From contig NZ_BCTO01000041.1 in assembly GCF_001571325.1 (NCBI RefSeq), forward strand, positions 1-40,720: a stretch of DNA of 40,720 bases. Reading direction: 5' to 3'. The stretch's first letter is position 1. Every line of letters begins with the position of its first letter. The notes under the pieces are model-generated. The model had not been told where the DNA came from and searched no databases. It saw only the letters and a program-made list of their open reading frames with translations. The translations under genes were made by a program, and so were the position numbers. Origin of the DNA: Delftia tsuruhatensis NBRC 16741. GTDB lineage: Bacteria; Pseudomonadota; Gammaproteobacteria; Burkholderiales; Burkholderiaceae_C. This document shows positions 27,172 to 34,981 of this stretch, one piece after another.

Positions 27172-28014
27172 TCAGTCCAGCGTCACGCCGGTGCTGCGCA
27201 CCAGTGCACCCAGGCGCTGGGAGTCGCTCTTGATCAAGGCACCGAATTCGGCCGCCGTGCCGCCCACGGCCGGCGTGCCTATGGCCTCCCAGCGCGTGCG
27301 AAAGGCCGGGTCCTTGAAGATGGCGTTGACCGTGGCATTGAGTTTGTCGATGGCGGCTGGTGGCGTGCCCGCGCGCACGGCAATGCCATGCCAGCCGGTG
27401 ATCTGGTAGCCGGGCACGCCGGCCTGGGCCATGGTGGGCACGTCGGGCAGCACCTTGGTGCGCTCGGCCGAGGTGACGGCCAGCGGGATCAGGCGCCCGC
27501 CCTGGATGTGCTGCAGCGAGCTGCCCACGATGTCGAACATCACGCCCACCTGGCCGCCGATCAGGTCGTTGAGCGCCGGTCCCGCACCCCGGTAGGGCAC
27601 ATGGCCCAGCTTGACCTGCTCCATGGAGTTGAACAGCTCGCCCGCCAGGTGCTGGGGCGTGCCGTTGCCGGCCGAGGCAAAGCTCAGTGTCTTGCCCGTT
27701 TTGGCCAGGGCCAGCAGCTCGGCCACGGTCTTGACGCCCAGCGAGGGATGGACCTCCAGCACCAGCGGGAAAGCCGACACCTGCACCACGGGCTCCAGGT
27801 CCTTGAGCGGGTTGAAGGGCATGCTCTTGTACAGCGAGGAATTCACGGCCATGGGGCCGCTGGCGGCCAGCGCCTGCGGGGTGACCGGCAGGGCTCGGTG
27901 GTCGGCCGGCTGCTTGTAGGCGCCGTTGGGGGCCACGGTGATGATCAGTGGGTCGTTCCACTGCGAGGTGGGTGACGTGGGTGACGTGGGCGATGTGGGG
28001 ACCGGCGTGCTCAT
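27172..28014 (-). pseudogene. In-frame fusion of BKACE N-terminus and truncated Bug-type binding protein
   Basis: The 280-residue reading frame joins two unrelated parts. Residues 1-50 (with DPLIITVAPNGAYKQPADHR and ALPVTPQALA) match the start of beta-keto acid cleavage enzymes (BKACE/DUF849), which normally continue for ~270 more residues. From about residue 51 (ASGPMAVNSSLYKSMPFNPL) it continues as a Bug/TctC periplasmic binding protein from about residue 100 of that family to its normal end (LLALAKTGK, VPYRGAGPALNDLIGGQVGVMFD, GVPGYQITGWHGI). The signal peptide and first lobe of Bug, and the catalytic body of BKACE, are missing. The junction is near 27859-27870. The start overlaps the upstream gene's stop as ATGA, so translation probably still occurs, but neither function should remain. 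Confidence 0.8.
27965..28000. repeat. Four 9-bp tandem units in the 5' end of the fused gene
   Basis: GAGGTGGGT, GACGTGGGT, GACGTGGGC and GATGTGGGG follow each other and encode a Thr-Ser-Pro run near the N-terminus. It is in frame, so slippage would change length without a frameshift. Confidence 0.75.
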
Positions 28015-28973
28015 GGCGTGTCCTGTGCCTGCTCCGGCACCGGCAGCTCGCTGGCCAGCAGGGCCAGGCCCTGGCGCAGCAGCGCGTCGTAGCGGGCACG
28101 CTCGGCCAGGCGGCGGTCCTCGGGCCAGTCGAAGAAGCCCTTGCCGGTCTTCATGCCCAGATCGCCCCGCGCCACGCGATCGCGCAGGGCCTGGGCCGGC
28201 ACATCGGTGTTGGACAGTGTGGGGTACATGGTGGCGGCGGCCGCGCAATGCACCTCGATGCCTGCATGGTCGCGCTGCAGCACGGGGCCGGCCGCCAGGA
28301 AGCGGAAGCCGAAGCCGAAGCGCACGGCGGCATCCACGTCCTCGGGCGAGGCAATACCCTCGTCGATGAGGGCGAAGGCCTCGCGCGACAGCGCATGCTG
28401 CATGCGGTTGGCCAGAAAGCCGGGCTTGTCCTTCTTCACCAGTACCGGCACGCTGCCGCAGCCGCGCATGAAGGCGTGCAGCCACTGGCCCAGGGCCGGG
28501 TCGCTGCGCTCTCCCAGCACCACCTCCACCAGCGGCACCAGGTGGGCGGGCATGAAGAAGTGCAGGCCCAGCATGCGCTGCGCCGTGGGCAGGCCGCTGG
28601 CGATGGCGCTGATGGGAAAGCCCGAGCTGTTGCTGGCCAGCACGGCGTCGGCCGGCGCATGCGCCTCCAGTTCGGCGAACAGCGCCTGCTTGGCGTCCAG
28701 CCGCTCGGTGATGCATTCCACCACCAGGGCGACGCCGTCCCAGGCCACATCCTCCAGCGCCGCGCAGACCGAGACCTGGGACGCGCACCGGGCAAAGCCG
28801 GCCGTGGCCAGCTCGATGGCAATGTGCTGCAGCAGCAGCTCGCGCCGTGCCGCGCCGGGGTCGACCACGATCACCAGGGCGCCGCCCCGGGCCAGGACCA
28901 CGGCCACATCGGCACCCATGGTGCCTCCCCCGACGACCACCGTGCGCGCGTTGCGCGGCGAACTGCTGTGCAT
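28011..28973 (-). CDS. 3-hydroxyacyl-CoA dehydrogenase family protein
   Basis: This 320-residue NAD-dependent dehydrogenase resembles 3-hydroxybutyryl-CoA dehydrogenase. The Rossmann motif VVVGGGTMGADVAVVLARGG lies at the N-terminus, with ASNSSGFPIS, the catalytic His in LGLHFFMPAHLVPLVEVV and the C-terminal domain region ANRMQHALSREAFALIDEGI ... MKTGKGFFDWPEDRR. ATG at 28973 has AGGAGAC just upstream; an in-frame ATG 21 nt earlier is less likely. The stop overlaps the next gene as ATGA. With the BKACE fragment next to it and a divergent LysR regulator, this looks like a remnant of a beta-hydroxy acid (carnitine-like) catabolic operon. Confidence 0.9.
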   Translation of the reverse strand: MHSSSPRNARTVVVGGGTMGADVAVVLARGGALVIVVDPGAARRELLLQHIAIELATAGFARCASQVSVCAALEDVAWDGVALVVECITERLDAKQALFAELEAHAPADAVLASNSSGFPISAIASGLPTAQRMLGLHFFMPAHLVPLVEVVLGERSDPALGQWLHAFMRGCGSVPVLVKKDKPGFLANRMQHALSREAFALIDEGIASPEDVDAAVRFGFGFRFLAAGPVLQRDHAGIEVHCAAAATMYPTLSNTDVPAQALRDRVARGDLGMKTGKGFFDWPEDRRLAERARYDALLRQGLALLASELPVPEQAQDTP

Positions 28974-29007
28974 GCTGTCTCCTGCTGATTTCATGGATTT
29001 GAGGCGC

Positions 29008-29054
29008 AGTCTAGGCAGCCGTTATTGAACGGTAAAGACGCATTTTTTGATAAA
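29008..29054. promoter_or_regulatory. Overlapping divergent promoters with inverted repeat
   Basis: Leftward there is TTTACC (29036-29031) with a 17-bp gap to TAGACT (29013-29008). Rightward there is TTGAAC (29025-29030) with a 17-bp gap to TGATAA (29048-29053). The inverted repeat CCGTT-ATTG-AACGG (29019-29032) sits where both -35 regions meet, a likely LysR-type binding site. The rightward transcript would start only a few bases before the LysR ATG at 29065. Confidence 0.5.
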
Positions 29055-29064
29055 CTGATCGGCC

Positions 29065-29973
29065 ATGAAGATCAATTGGTCGGCCCGCGAGGTCGATGTC
29101 TTTCTGGCGCTGGCCGATTCGCTGAGCTTTCGGCGCACGGCGCTGCAGATGCACCTGTCGCAGTCGGCCGTCTCGGGCACGCTGGCGCGGCTGGAAGAGA
29201 TGCTGGGCGCGCGCCTGTTCGAGCGCACCACGCGCGCCGTGGAACTGACCCAGGCCGGCGAGGTCTTCGCCGAGCAGGCGCGCATCCTGCGCCACCAGAT
29301 GGACGAGACCGTGCGCCGCGTGCAGGAGGTGGCCCAGGTGCAGGTGGGCCGGCTGGCGCTGGCGGCCCTGCCTTCGCTGGCTGCGGGCCTGCTGCCCCGC
29401 GTGCTGGCGCGCTTTGCGGCCGAGCATCCTGGCGTGCACCTGGAGCTGTTCGACAGCCTGGCCGGGCCGGCCTTCGACATGGTGCGCGCGGGCCGCGTGG
29501 ACTTTGCGCTCACGGCGGCCAACCCCGCCTATGCCGACCTGGACTACCTGCCGCTGGCCTCCGACCGCTTCGTGCTGCTGCTGGGCCGCGGCCATGCGCT
29601 GGCGCGCGGGCGCGGCGATCTGGGCTGGGCCGACGTGGCCCATCTGCCCCACATCTCCATGCCGGCCGGCACCAGCGTGCGGCAGTACGCCGACGAGGCC
29701 CTGCTGACCCACGGCATACGCTTTGCGCCCCAGTACGCCGTGGAGCACCTGGCCACCATCGCGGCCATGGTGGCTGCCGATCTGGGCGTGAGCGCGCTGC
29801 CGCTGCTGGCCGCGCAGGTGGTGCAGCGGCCGGAGGTGGTGGCGCGCCCGCTGGCACGGCCGGTGCTGCGCCGCCCCATCGGCCTGGTGCGCCTGAGCGG
29901 CCGCCGCCTGTCGCCGGCTGCCGCGCGCATGGTGGAGATGCTGCGCGAGGAAATGGCGGCCCTGTCGGGCTGA
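29065..29973 (+). CDS. LysR-family transcriptional regulator
   Basis: The 302-residue regulator has an N-terminal winged HTH (residues 7-60: FLALADSLSFRRTALQMHLS, SQSAVSGTLARLEEMLG, RTTRAVELTQAG), a linker helix and a periplasmic-binding-like effector domain (RLALAALPSLAAGLLPRVL onward). It is transcribed divergently from the 3-hydroxyacyl-CoA dehydrogenase and very probably controls that operon. No Shine-Dalgarno precedes the ATG, and the predicted promoter gives a leader of only a few nucleotides, so it may be a near-leaderless message. The effector is unknown. Confidence 0.92.
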   Translation: MKINWSAREVDVFLALADSLSFRRTALQMHLSQSAVSGTLARLEEMLGARLFERTTRAVELTQAGEVFAEQARILRHQMDETVRRVQEVAQVQVGRLALAALPSLAAGLLPRVLARFAAEHPGVHLELFDSLAGPAFDMVRAGRVDFALTAANPAYADLDYLPLASDRFVLLLGRGHALARGRGDLGWADVAHLPHISMPAGTSVRQYADEALLTHGIRFAPQYAVEHLATIAAMVAADLGVSALPLLAAQVVQRPEVVARPLARPVLRRPIGLVRLSGRRLSPAAARMVEMLREEMAALSG

Positions 29974-30082
29974 ACGGGGCGCTGGCAGCCGTTGTGCATG
30001 GCCCGGCAGGATATGGGGTGGTGCCCGGGCCTGCAAGACTGGACAATAGGGGCCGTACCCGTCATCCCGGTGAGAACACCCC

Positions 30083-31024
30083 ATGAGCATTCCTTCCCGC
30101 GTCAAACTCGTCGATGTAGGCCCCCGCGACGGCCTGCAGAATGAAAAACAGCCCGTGCCCGCCGCCGTCAAGATCGAGCTGGTGCACCGCCTGCAGGAAG
30201 CCGGCCTCAAGGAAATCGAGGTCACCAGCTACGTCAGCCCCAAATGGGTGCCGCAGATGGCCGACAACGCCGAAGTCATGGCCGGCATCGTCCGCCGCCC
30301 CGGCGTGCGCTACAGCGTGCTCACGCCCAACATGAAGGGCCTGGAGGCCGCGCTGTCGGCGCCGCGCGAACTGTGGCCCGACGAGATCGTGGTCTTCGGC
30401 GCAGCCAGCGAGGCCTTCAGCCAGAAGAACATCAACTGCTCCATTGCCGAAAGCATCGACCGCTTCGCCCCCGTGGCCGAGGCCGCACGCGCCCAGGGCA
30501 TCTACGTGCGCGGCGCCATGAGCTGCATCGTGGGCTGCCCCTACGAAGGCGAGATCGCCCCCGAGCGCGTGGCCTACCTGGCCGGCCTCATGAAGGGCAT
30601 CGGCGTGCAGCATGTGGGCGTGGCCGACACCATCGGCGTGGGCACGCCCGTCAAGGTGCGCAAGGCCATCGAGGCCACGCTGCAGCACTTCGCCATCGAC
30701 GATGTCTCGGGCCACTTCCACGACACCTACGGCCAGGCCGTGTCCAACACGCTGGCCGCGCTGTCGCTGGGCGTGTGGCAGTTCGACACCTCGGTGGCGG
30801 GCCTGGGCGGCTGCCCCTACGCCAAGGGCGCCACGGGCAATGTGGCCACCGAGGACGTGGTCTACATGCTGCAGGGCATGGGCATCGAGACCGGTATCGA
30901 CCTGGACAAGCTGATTGACGCCGGCCAGTTCATCAGCGACCACCTGGGCCGCCCCACGCAATCGCGCGTGGCCAAGGCACTGCTCACCAAGCGCGCCAGC
31001 GCGTCTGCATGCGAGGCGGTGTGA
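30083..31024 (+). CDS. liuE: Hydroxymethylglutaryl-CoA lyase
   Basis: It cleaves HMG-CoA into acetyl-CoA and acetoacetate, the last leucine-specific step. The 313 residues fold as a TIM barrel with VDVGPRDGLQNE (metal/base), VTSYVSPKWVPQMAD, FGAASEAFSQKNINCS, the metal-binding HFHDTYGQ and the catalytic Cys loop GLGGCPYAKGATGN. GGTGAG lies upstream of the ATG. It starts a block with a YbaK protein 2 nt later, and is separated from the carboxylase block by GhrA and the LysR cluster. The 109-bp gap before it has a possible -10 (GACAAT) but no LiuR palindrome. Confidence 0.96.
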   Translation: MSIPSRVKLVDVGPRDGLQNEKQPVPAAVKIELVHRLQEAGLKEIEVTSYVSPKWVPQMADNAEVMAGIVRRPGVRYSVLTPNMKGLEAALSAPRELWPDEIVVFGAASEAFSQKNINCSIAESIDRFAPVAEAARAQGIYVRGAMSCIVGCPYEGEIAPERVAYLAGLMKGIGVQHVGVADTIGVGTPVKVRKAIEATLQHFAIDDVSGHFHDTYGQAVSNTLAALSLGVWQFDTSVAGLGGCPYAKGATGNVATEDVVYMLQGMGIETGIDLDKLIDAGQFISDHLGRPTQSRVAKALLTKRASASACEAV

Positions 31025-31026
31025 GC

Positions 31027-31530
31027 ATGTGCGGATCTGAACTCCACCATCTTCCCGAAGGCGTGCAGCGCGTGGCGGCCTTCCTGCAGCAGGCCGGCCA
31101 TGGCGAGGGGCCGCGCATGCTGGACGGCGCGGCGCGCACGGCCCAGGAAGCGGCCGACCAGCTGGGCATCCTCGTGGGCCAGGTGGCCAAGAGCATCATC
31201 TTCCGCCGCCGCAGCGACGGCGTGGCCGTGCTGGTCGTGGCCTCGGGCGACCGCCGCGTGGACGAGAAGAAGGTCGCCGCCCTGGTCGGCCCCGTGGGCC
31301 GTGCCGATGCCGACTTCGTCAAGGCGCAGACGGGCTTTTCCATCGGCGGCGTCAGCCCCGTGGCCCATGCCAACACGCCCGTGACCCTGGTGGACCGGGA
31401 ACTGCAGCGTTTCGACACGGTCTGGGCGGCCGCCGGCCATCCGCATGCGGTGTTCGCGGCCACGCCGGCCGCGCTGCAGGCCCTGGCCGGTGCGCCCTGG
31501 GCCGACGTGGTGCAGGAGGTGGCGGCATGA
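31027..31530 (+). CDS. YbaK/EbsC-family aminoacyl-tRNA deacylase
   Basis: This 167-residue single-domain protein is of the YbaK/ProX type, which removes mischarged amino acids from tRNAs. Seen are GILVGQVAKSIIFRRR with the conserved Lys, VASGDRRVDEKKVAALVG, and the signature GFSIGGVSPVAHANT with the substrate-loop Gly and His. The ATG at 31027 lies 2 nt after the liuE stop; a GTG at 31021 is also in frame. It overlaps the DUF1289 gene by 4 nt (ATGA). Which tRNA it corrects is not clear. Co-transcription with liuE is likely from spacing. Confidence 0.9.
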   Translation: MCGSELHHLPEGVQRVAAFLQQAGHGEGPRMLDGAARTAQEAADQLGILVGQVAKSIIFRRRSDGVAVLVVASGDRRVDEKKVAALVGPVGRADADFVKAQTGFSIGGVSPVAHANTPVTLVDRELQRFDTVWAAAGHPHAVFAATPAALQALAGAPWADVVQEVAA

Positions 31531-31772
31531 TGGGCCCCAAGGAAATGCTGGCCCACAAGGCCGGCGCAGCCTTCGCTGCGCGCGCTGACGACGAGCCCGT
31601 GCCATCGCCCTGCATCTCGGTCTGCCGCATGACGCCGGACCGCAGCCATTGCGAAGGGTGCTTTCGCACCATCGACGAGATCCGTGCCTGGTCCAAGTCC
31701 GATGCGTCGCAGCGCCTGGTCATCTGGAACGCGCTGCTCGAGCGTGCGGGCATCACGGTCGCCGTCCCCTAG
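31527..31772 (+). CDS. DUF1289 small cysteine-rich protein
   Basis: This 81-residue protein has four conserved cysteines in SPCISVCRMTPDRSHCEGCF (CxxxC...CxxC spacing), followed by TIDEIRAWSKSDASQRLVIW, the DUF1289 signature. It likely binds a metal such as zinc or an Fe-S centre. Function is unknown. The start overlaps the YbaK stop (ATGA), indicating coupled translation. It comes 33 nt before the DsbA-fold isomerase. Proteins of this family are often appended to oxidoreductase or catabolic operons. Confidence 0.9.
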   Translation: MMGPKEMLAHKAGAAFAARADDEPVPSPCISVCRMTPDRSHCEGCFRTIDEIRAWSKSDASQRLVIWNALLERAGITVAVP

Positions 31773-31805
31773 ACCCCCTGGACTGCACTGCAGGAGCCTG
31801 CCGCC

Positions 31806-32441
31806 ATGAAGCAGATCACCTTCCATCTCGACTTCGTCTCGCCCTATGCCTGGCTGGCCTTCGAGCAACTGCCTCAGGCCCTGCAGGGCATCAGCCACCA
31901 CATGCAGTACCGCCCCGTGCTGCTGGGCGCGCTGCTGCAGCGCCATGCCAACCCGGGGCCGGCCGGCATCGCGGGCAAGCGCGAGTGGACCTACCGCCAT
32001 GTGAGCTGGCTGGGCCATGCCATGGGCGTGGGGCTGGACATGCCGGCCCGCCATCCGTTCAACCCGCTGCCGCTGCTGCGCCTGGCGCTGGAATGCAGCG
32101 ACGACGGCACGGTCAACCGCTTTGTCGCGGGCACGGTGCTGCGCCATGTCTGGCTGGGCGGCGCCGACGCGCTGGACCCGGCGCGGCTCGACGCCCTGCG
32201 CGCCACGCTGGCGCCACAGCTGCGCACGGATGCGGCGGACAACGCCAAGCGCCTGCTGCGCGAGAACACCGACGCCGCGGCCGCGCAAGGCCTGTTCGGC
32301 GTGCCGGCCTGGGAAGTCGACGGCCGCCTCTTCTGGGGCCTGGACAGCCTGCCCATGCTGCGCGCCTACCTGGAAGGCGACAGCTGGTTCGACAGCGGCT
32401 GGGATGCGGCTGCAAGCGTGGAGCAAGGCCTGAAGGTTTGA
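31806..32441 (+). CDS. 2-hydroxychromene-2-carboxylate isomerase-like DsbA-fold protein
   Basis: This 211-residue kappa-class GST/DsbA-fold protein carries the N-terminal LDFVSPYAWLAF, where Ser replaces the DsbA cysteine, as in glutathione-dependent 2-hydroxychromene-2-carboxylate isomerase. The middle is helical (RHPFNPLPLLRLALEC), and the C-terminal cis-Pro region is GLFGVPAWEVDGRLFWGLD. Usual length is near 200. The aromatic pathway enzymes expected with a true isomerase are not in the window, so the substrate is unknown. TGCAGGAG lies upstream of the ATG. The next gene starts at the base after its stop codon. Confidence 0.88.
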   Translation: MKQITFHLDFVSPYAWLAFEQLPQALQGISHHMQYRPVLLGALLQRHANPGPAGIAGKREWTYRHVSWLGHAMGVGLDMPARHPFNPLPLLRLALECSDDGTVNRFVAGTVLRHVWLGGADALDPARLDALRATLAPQLRTDAADNAKRLLRENTDAAAAQGLFGVPAWEVDGRLFWGLDSLPMLRAYLEGDSWFDSGWDAAASVEQGLKV

Positions 32442-34295
32442 ATGGCGGGGCTGGAACAACGGCCCCGCCCCATGCCCAACGCCTTCAACTTCGCCGCCTC
32501 GCCCTTCGACTGCCTCACGCCCGACGAACAGGCGCTGGTGCGCGATGGCGTGGACATCGCCTACTTCCCCGAGGGCGCCGTGGTGCTGGACGCCGGCTCG
32601 GCGCCCACCCACCTCTTCGTCATCATCAAGGGCCATGTGGTGCAGACCGAGGGCGACGAGGTCCTGGCCAGCTACGGCCCCGACGACAGCTTCGACGGCC
32701 GCGCCCTGGTGGCCGGCCGCACAGGCAGCCGCTTCACCGTGGCCGAGGAGCTCATCGCCTACCAGCTTGCGCGCGAAACCGTGGGCGAGCTGATCGCGCG
32801 CAACACGGCCTTTGGCGCCCTGCTGTTCTCCGACCTGGGCCACAAGCTGGGCACATTGGCCCAGCGCGCCGACCGGCACGAATTGCAGTCGCTGACGCTG
32901 GCGCGCGTGGACCAGGCCTATCTGCGCGCCGCCCATGTGGTGGATGCGGCCACCGACATTGTCTCCGTGGTGCGCCTGTTCCATGCAGAGCGCACGACCA
33001 GCGTGCTGGTCTCGGGACTGCCGCAGGGCGGCCTGGGCATCTTCACGGGCACCACGCTGCAGCGCGCCATCCTTGACGGCCGCCCGCTGGAGCGGCTGGC
33101 CGTGGGCGAGTTCGCCAGCCAGCCTGTGTTCACCGTGCGCGCCGACGACCAGCTGGGCGATGCCCTGGTCGTGCTGCTGCGTGCGCGCGTGCACCGGCTG
33201 GCCGTGCTCGATGCACAGGGCCAGGTGCTGGGCATCCTGGAGGCGCTGGACCTGTTCAGCTTCCTGGCCAACCACTCCCACCTGATCACCGTGCAGATCG
33301 AGCAGGCTGCCGACCTGCAGGCGCTGGAGCAGGCCGCCGCCCAGATCACGCGCCTGGTGGCCGCCCTGCACCGGGGCGGCACGCGCATTGCCCTCATGGC
33401 GCGCCTGGTGCAGCAGCTCAATGCCCGTTTGTTCGAGCGTGCCTGGCAGATGCTGGCGCCGCCGGACCTGGTGGCCCACAGCTGCCTCTTCGTCATGGGC
33501 AGCGAGGGGCGCGGCGAGCAATTGCTCAAGACCGACCAGGACAACGGCCTGCTGCTGCGCGACGGCTATGCGCCGCCCCAGGACCTCGATGCCATCTGCG
33601 CGCGCTTTTCCGCGCAGCTGCAGCGCTTCGGCTACCCCGAATGCCCGGGCGGCATCATGCTCAGCAATCCGCTGTGGCGCGGCACGGTGGCCGACTTTGG
33701 CCGTCGTGTGCGCGAATGGCTGATCCTGCCCAGCCCGCAAGGGCTGATGCACCTGGCCATCTTTCTGGACGCCCACGCCGTGGCAGGCGATGCAGCCTTG
33801 CTGGCGCAGGTTCGGCGGGACCTGATGGCGCTGGCCCTGGACAGCGACGCCCAGGTGGCGCGCTTTGCCTCGGCCGTCGACGCCTTCGCGCACGAGCCGG
33901 GCAGCTGGTGGGAGCGGCTGCTGGGCCGTGGTGACGAGGGGGCGCCCGTGCACCTCAAGAAGGCCGGCATCTTTCCCATCGTCCACGGCGTGCGCAGCCT
34001 GGCGCTGGCCCACCACATCGCCGCCACGGGAACGGCCGAGCGCCTGGCGGCCCTGGTGGCCGAAGGCGTGCTCGATGAAGTCCAGGGCCGCGAACTGCTT
34101 GAAGGACTGCACTTTCTCATGGGCCTGCGCCTGCAGGCGGGCCTGGCCGAGATCGACCTGGGCCGGCCCGTCACCGGCCATGTGGACCCGGCGCGCCTGA
34201 GCAGCCTGGAGCGTGATCTGCTCAAGGACACGCTGGCCGTGGTGCGGCGCTTTCGGGAACTGCTGCGCCAGCGCCTGCGGCTGGACGCGGTATGA
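32442..34295 (+). CDS. cNMP-binding/CBS/DUF294 nucleotidyltransferase-like signalling protein
   Basis: The 617-residue protein has an N-terminal cyclic-nucleotide-binding-like domain (about residues 25-135, FPEGAVVLDAGSAPTHLFVI). Two CBS motifs follow (about residues 165-285; VVRLFHAERTTSVLVSG and VLDAQGQVLGILEALDL), then a DUF294 nucleotidyltransferase domain with MGSEGRGEQLLKTDQDNGLL, the GlnD-like GS..R...TDQDN site, and a helical DUF294 C-terminal domain. It is probably a cytoplasmic sensor of nucleotides. Its stop overlaps the exonuclease start (ATGA). Similar pairs are known beside acetate or solute:sodium symporters, and ActP lies 2.4 kb further on. ATG at 32442 has GAAGG upstream; M11 is an alternative. 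Confidence 0.88.
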   Translation: MAGLEQRPRPMPNAFNFAASPFDCLTPDEQALVRDGVDIAYFPEGAVVLDAGSAPTHLFVIIKGHVVQTEGDEVLASYGPDDSFDGRALVAGRTGSRFTVAEELIAYQLARETVGELIARNTAFGALLFSDLGHKLGTLAQRADRHELQSLTLARVDQAYLRAAHVVDAATDIVSVVRLFHAERTTSVLVSGLPQGGLGIFTGTTLQRAILDGRPLERLAVGEFASQPVFTVRADDQLGDALVVLLRARVHRLAVLDAQGQVLGILEALDLFSFLANHSHLITVQIEQAADLQALEQAAAQITRLVAALHRGGTRIALMARLVQQLNARLFERAWQMLAPPDLVAHSCLFVMGSEGRGEQLLKTDQDNGLLLRDGYAPPQDLDAICARFSAQLQRFGYPECPGGIMLSNPLWRGTVADFGRRVREWLILPSPQGLMHLAIFLDAHAVAGDAALLAQVRRDLMALALDSDAQVARFASAVDAFAHEPGSWWERLLGRGDEGAPVHLKKAGIFPIVHGVRSLALAHHIAATGTAERLAALVAEGVLDEVQGRELLEGLHFLMGLRLQAGLAEIDLGRPVTGHVDPARLSSLERDLLKDTLAVVRRFRELLRQRLRLDAV

Positions 34296-34981
34296 GCGCG
34301 GCACCCCTGTCGAAATGGGTGGCGGGCCTGCGGCGCAACTGGCAGCGGCGCAGGCTGGCGGACCCCGCCTATGACTTCCTTTTCGGTGCGCCGCCGCCCG
34401 GCGAATGGGTGGCGCTGGACTGCGAGACCACGGGCCTGGACGTGCGCTGCGACCAGATCGTCTCCATCGGCGCCGTGCGCATCGTGGGAGAGCGCATCCT
34501 GTCCAGCGAGCGCCTGGAGCTGCTGGTGCGCCCCTCGCGCAGCGTGCCAGCGGACAGCGTGCGCATCCACCGCCTGCGCGAGCGCGACCTGGCCCGGGGC
34601 CTGGCCATCGAGGACGCGCTCGCGCAGCTGCTGCGCTTCATCGGCAGCCGGCCGCTGGTCGGCTACTACCTGGAATTCGACGTGGCCATGATCGAGCGCG
34701 TGCTGCGCCCCTGGCTGGGCACGGGCCTGCCCAACGAGCGCATCGAGGTCTCGGCCCTGTACTACGACCACCGCTTCCGGCAGCTGCTGCCCTGGCAGCA
34801 GCAGGCGCCCGAGATCGACCTGCGCTTTGCCACGCTGATGGCCGATCTGGGCCTGCCCCGGCGCGAGGCCCACGACGCGCTCAACGACGCCGTGATGGCA
34901 GCGCTGGCCTTCATCAAGCTGCGCAGGCTGGCCGGCGGGACGCCGGCCCCGCTGCATCAGCGCAAGGCGGACGGCGAATAG
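34292..34981 (+). CDS. DnaQ-like 3'-5' exonuclease
   Basis: This 229-residue DEDDh exonuclease shows ExoI with Asp-x-Glu in WVALDCETTGLD, ExoII in LVGYYLEFDVAMIERV and ExoIII with His...Asp in REAHDALNDAVMAALAF. It resembles the polymerase III epsilon family rather than being the replicative subunit itself. It overlaps the DUF294 protein by 4 nt and is surely co-transcribed. Its last 25 bp overlap the end of the convergent AraC gene. DUF294 and DnaQ-like proteins recur as a pair next to symporters; a role in nucleotide signalling is plausible but unproved. Confidence 0.9.
   Translation: MSAAPLSKWVAGLRRNWQRRRLADPAYDFLFGAPPPGEWVALDCETTGLDVRCDQIVSIGAVRIVGERILSSERLELLVRPSRSVPADSVRIHRLRERDLARGLAIEDALAQLLRFIGSRPLVGYYLEFDVAMIERVLRPWLGTGLPNERIEVSALYYDHRFRQLLPWQQQAPEIDLRFATLMADLGLPRREAHDALNDAVMAALAFIKLRRLAGGTPAPLHQRKADGE

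Noticed and set aside
28011..28973. L-carnitine dehydrogenase as the specific name for the 3-hydroxyacyl-CoA dehydrogenase
   Set aside because: The neighbouring BKACE fragment hints at it, but the N-terminal motif and overall pattern fit 3-hydroxybutyryl-CoA dehydrogenase-like proteins as well, so only the family was called.
30984..34304. Minus-strand frame of over 1,100 codons opposite YbaK to the DUF294 protein
   Set aside because: It mirrors five coupled plus-strand genes with recognisable motifs; its sequence is typical of antisense GC-rich frames.
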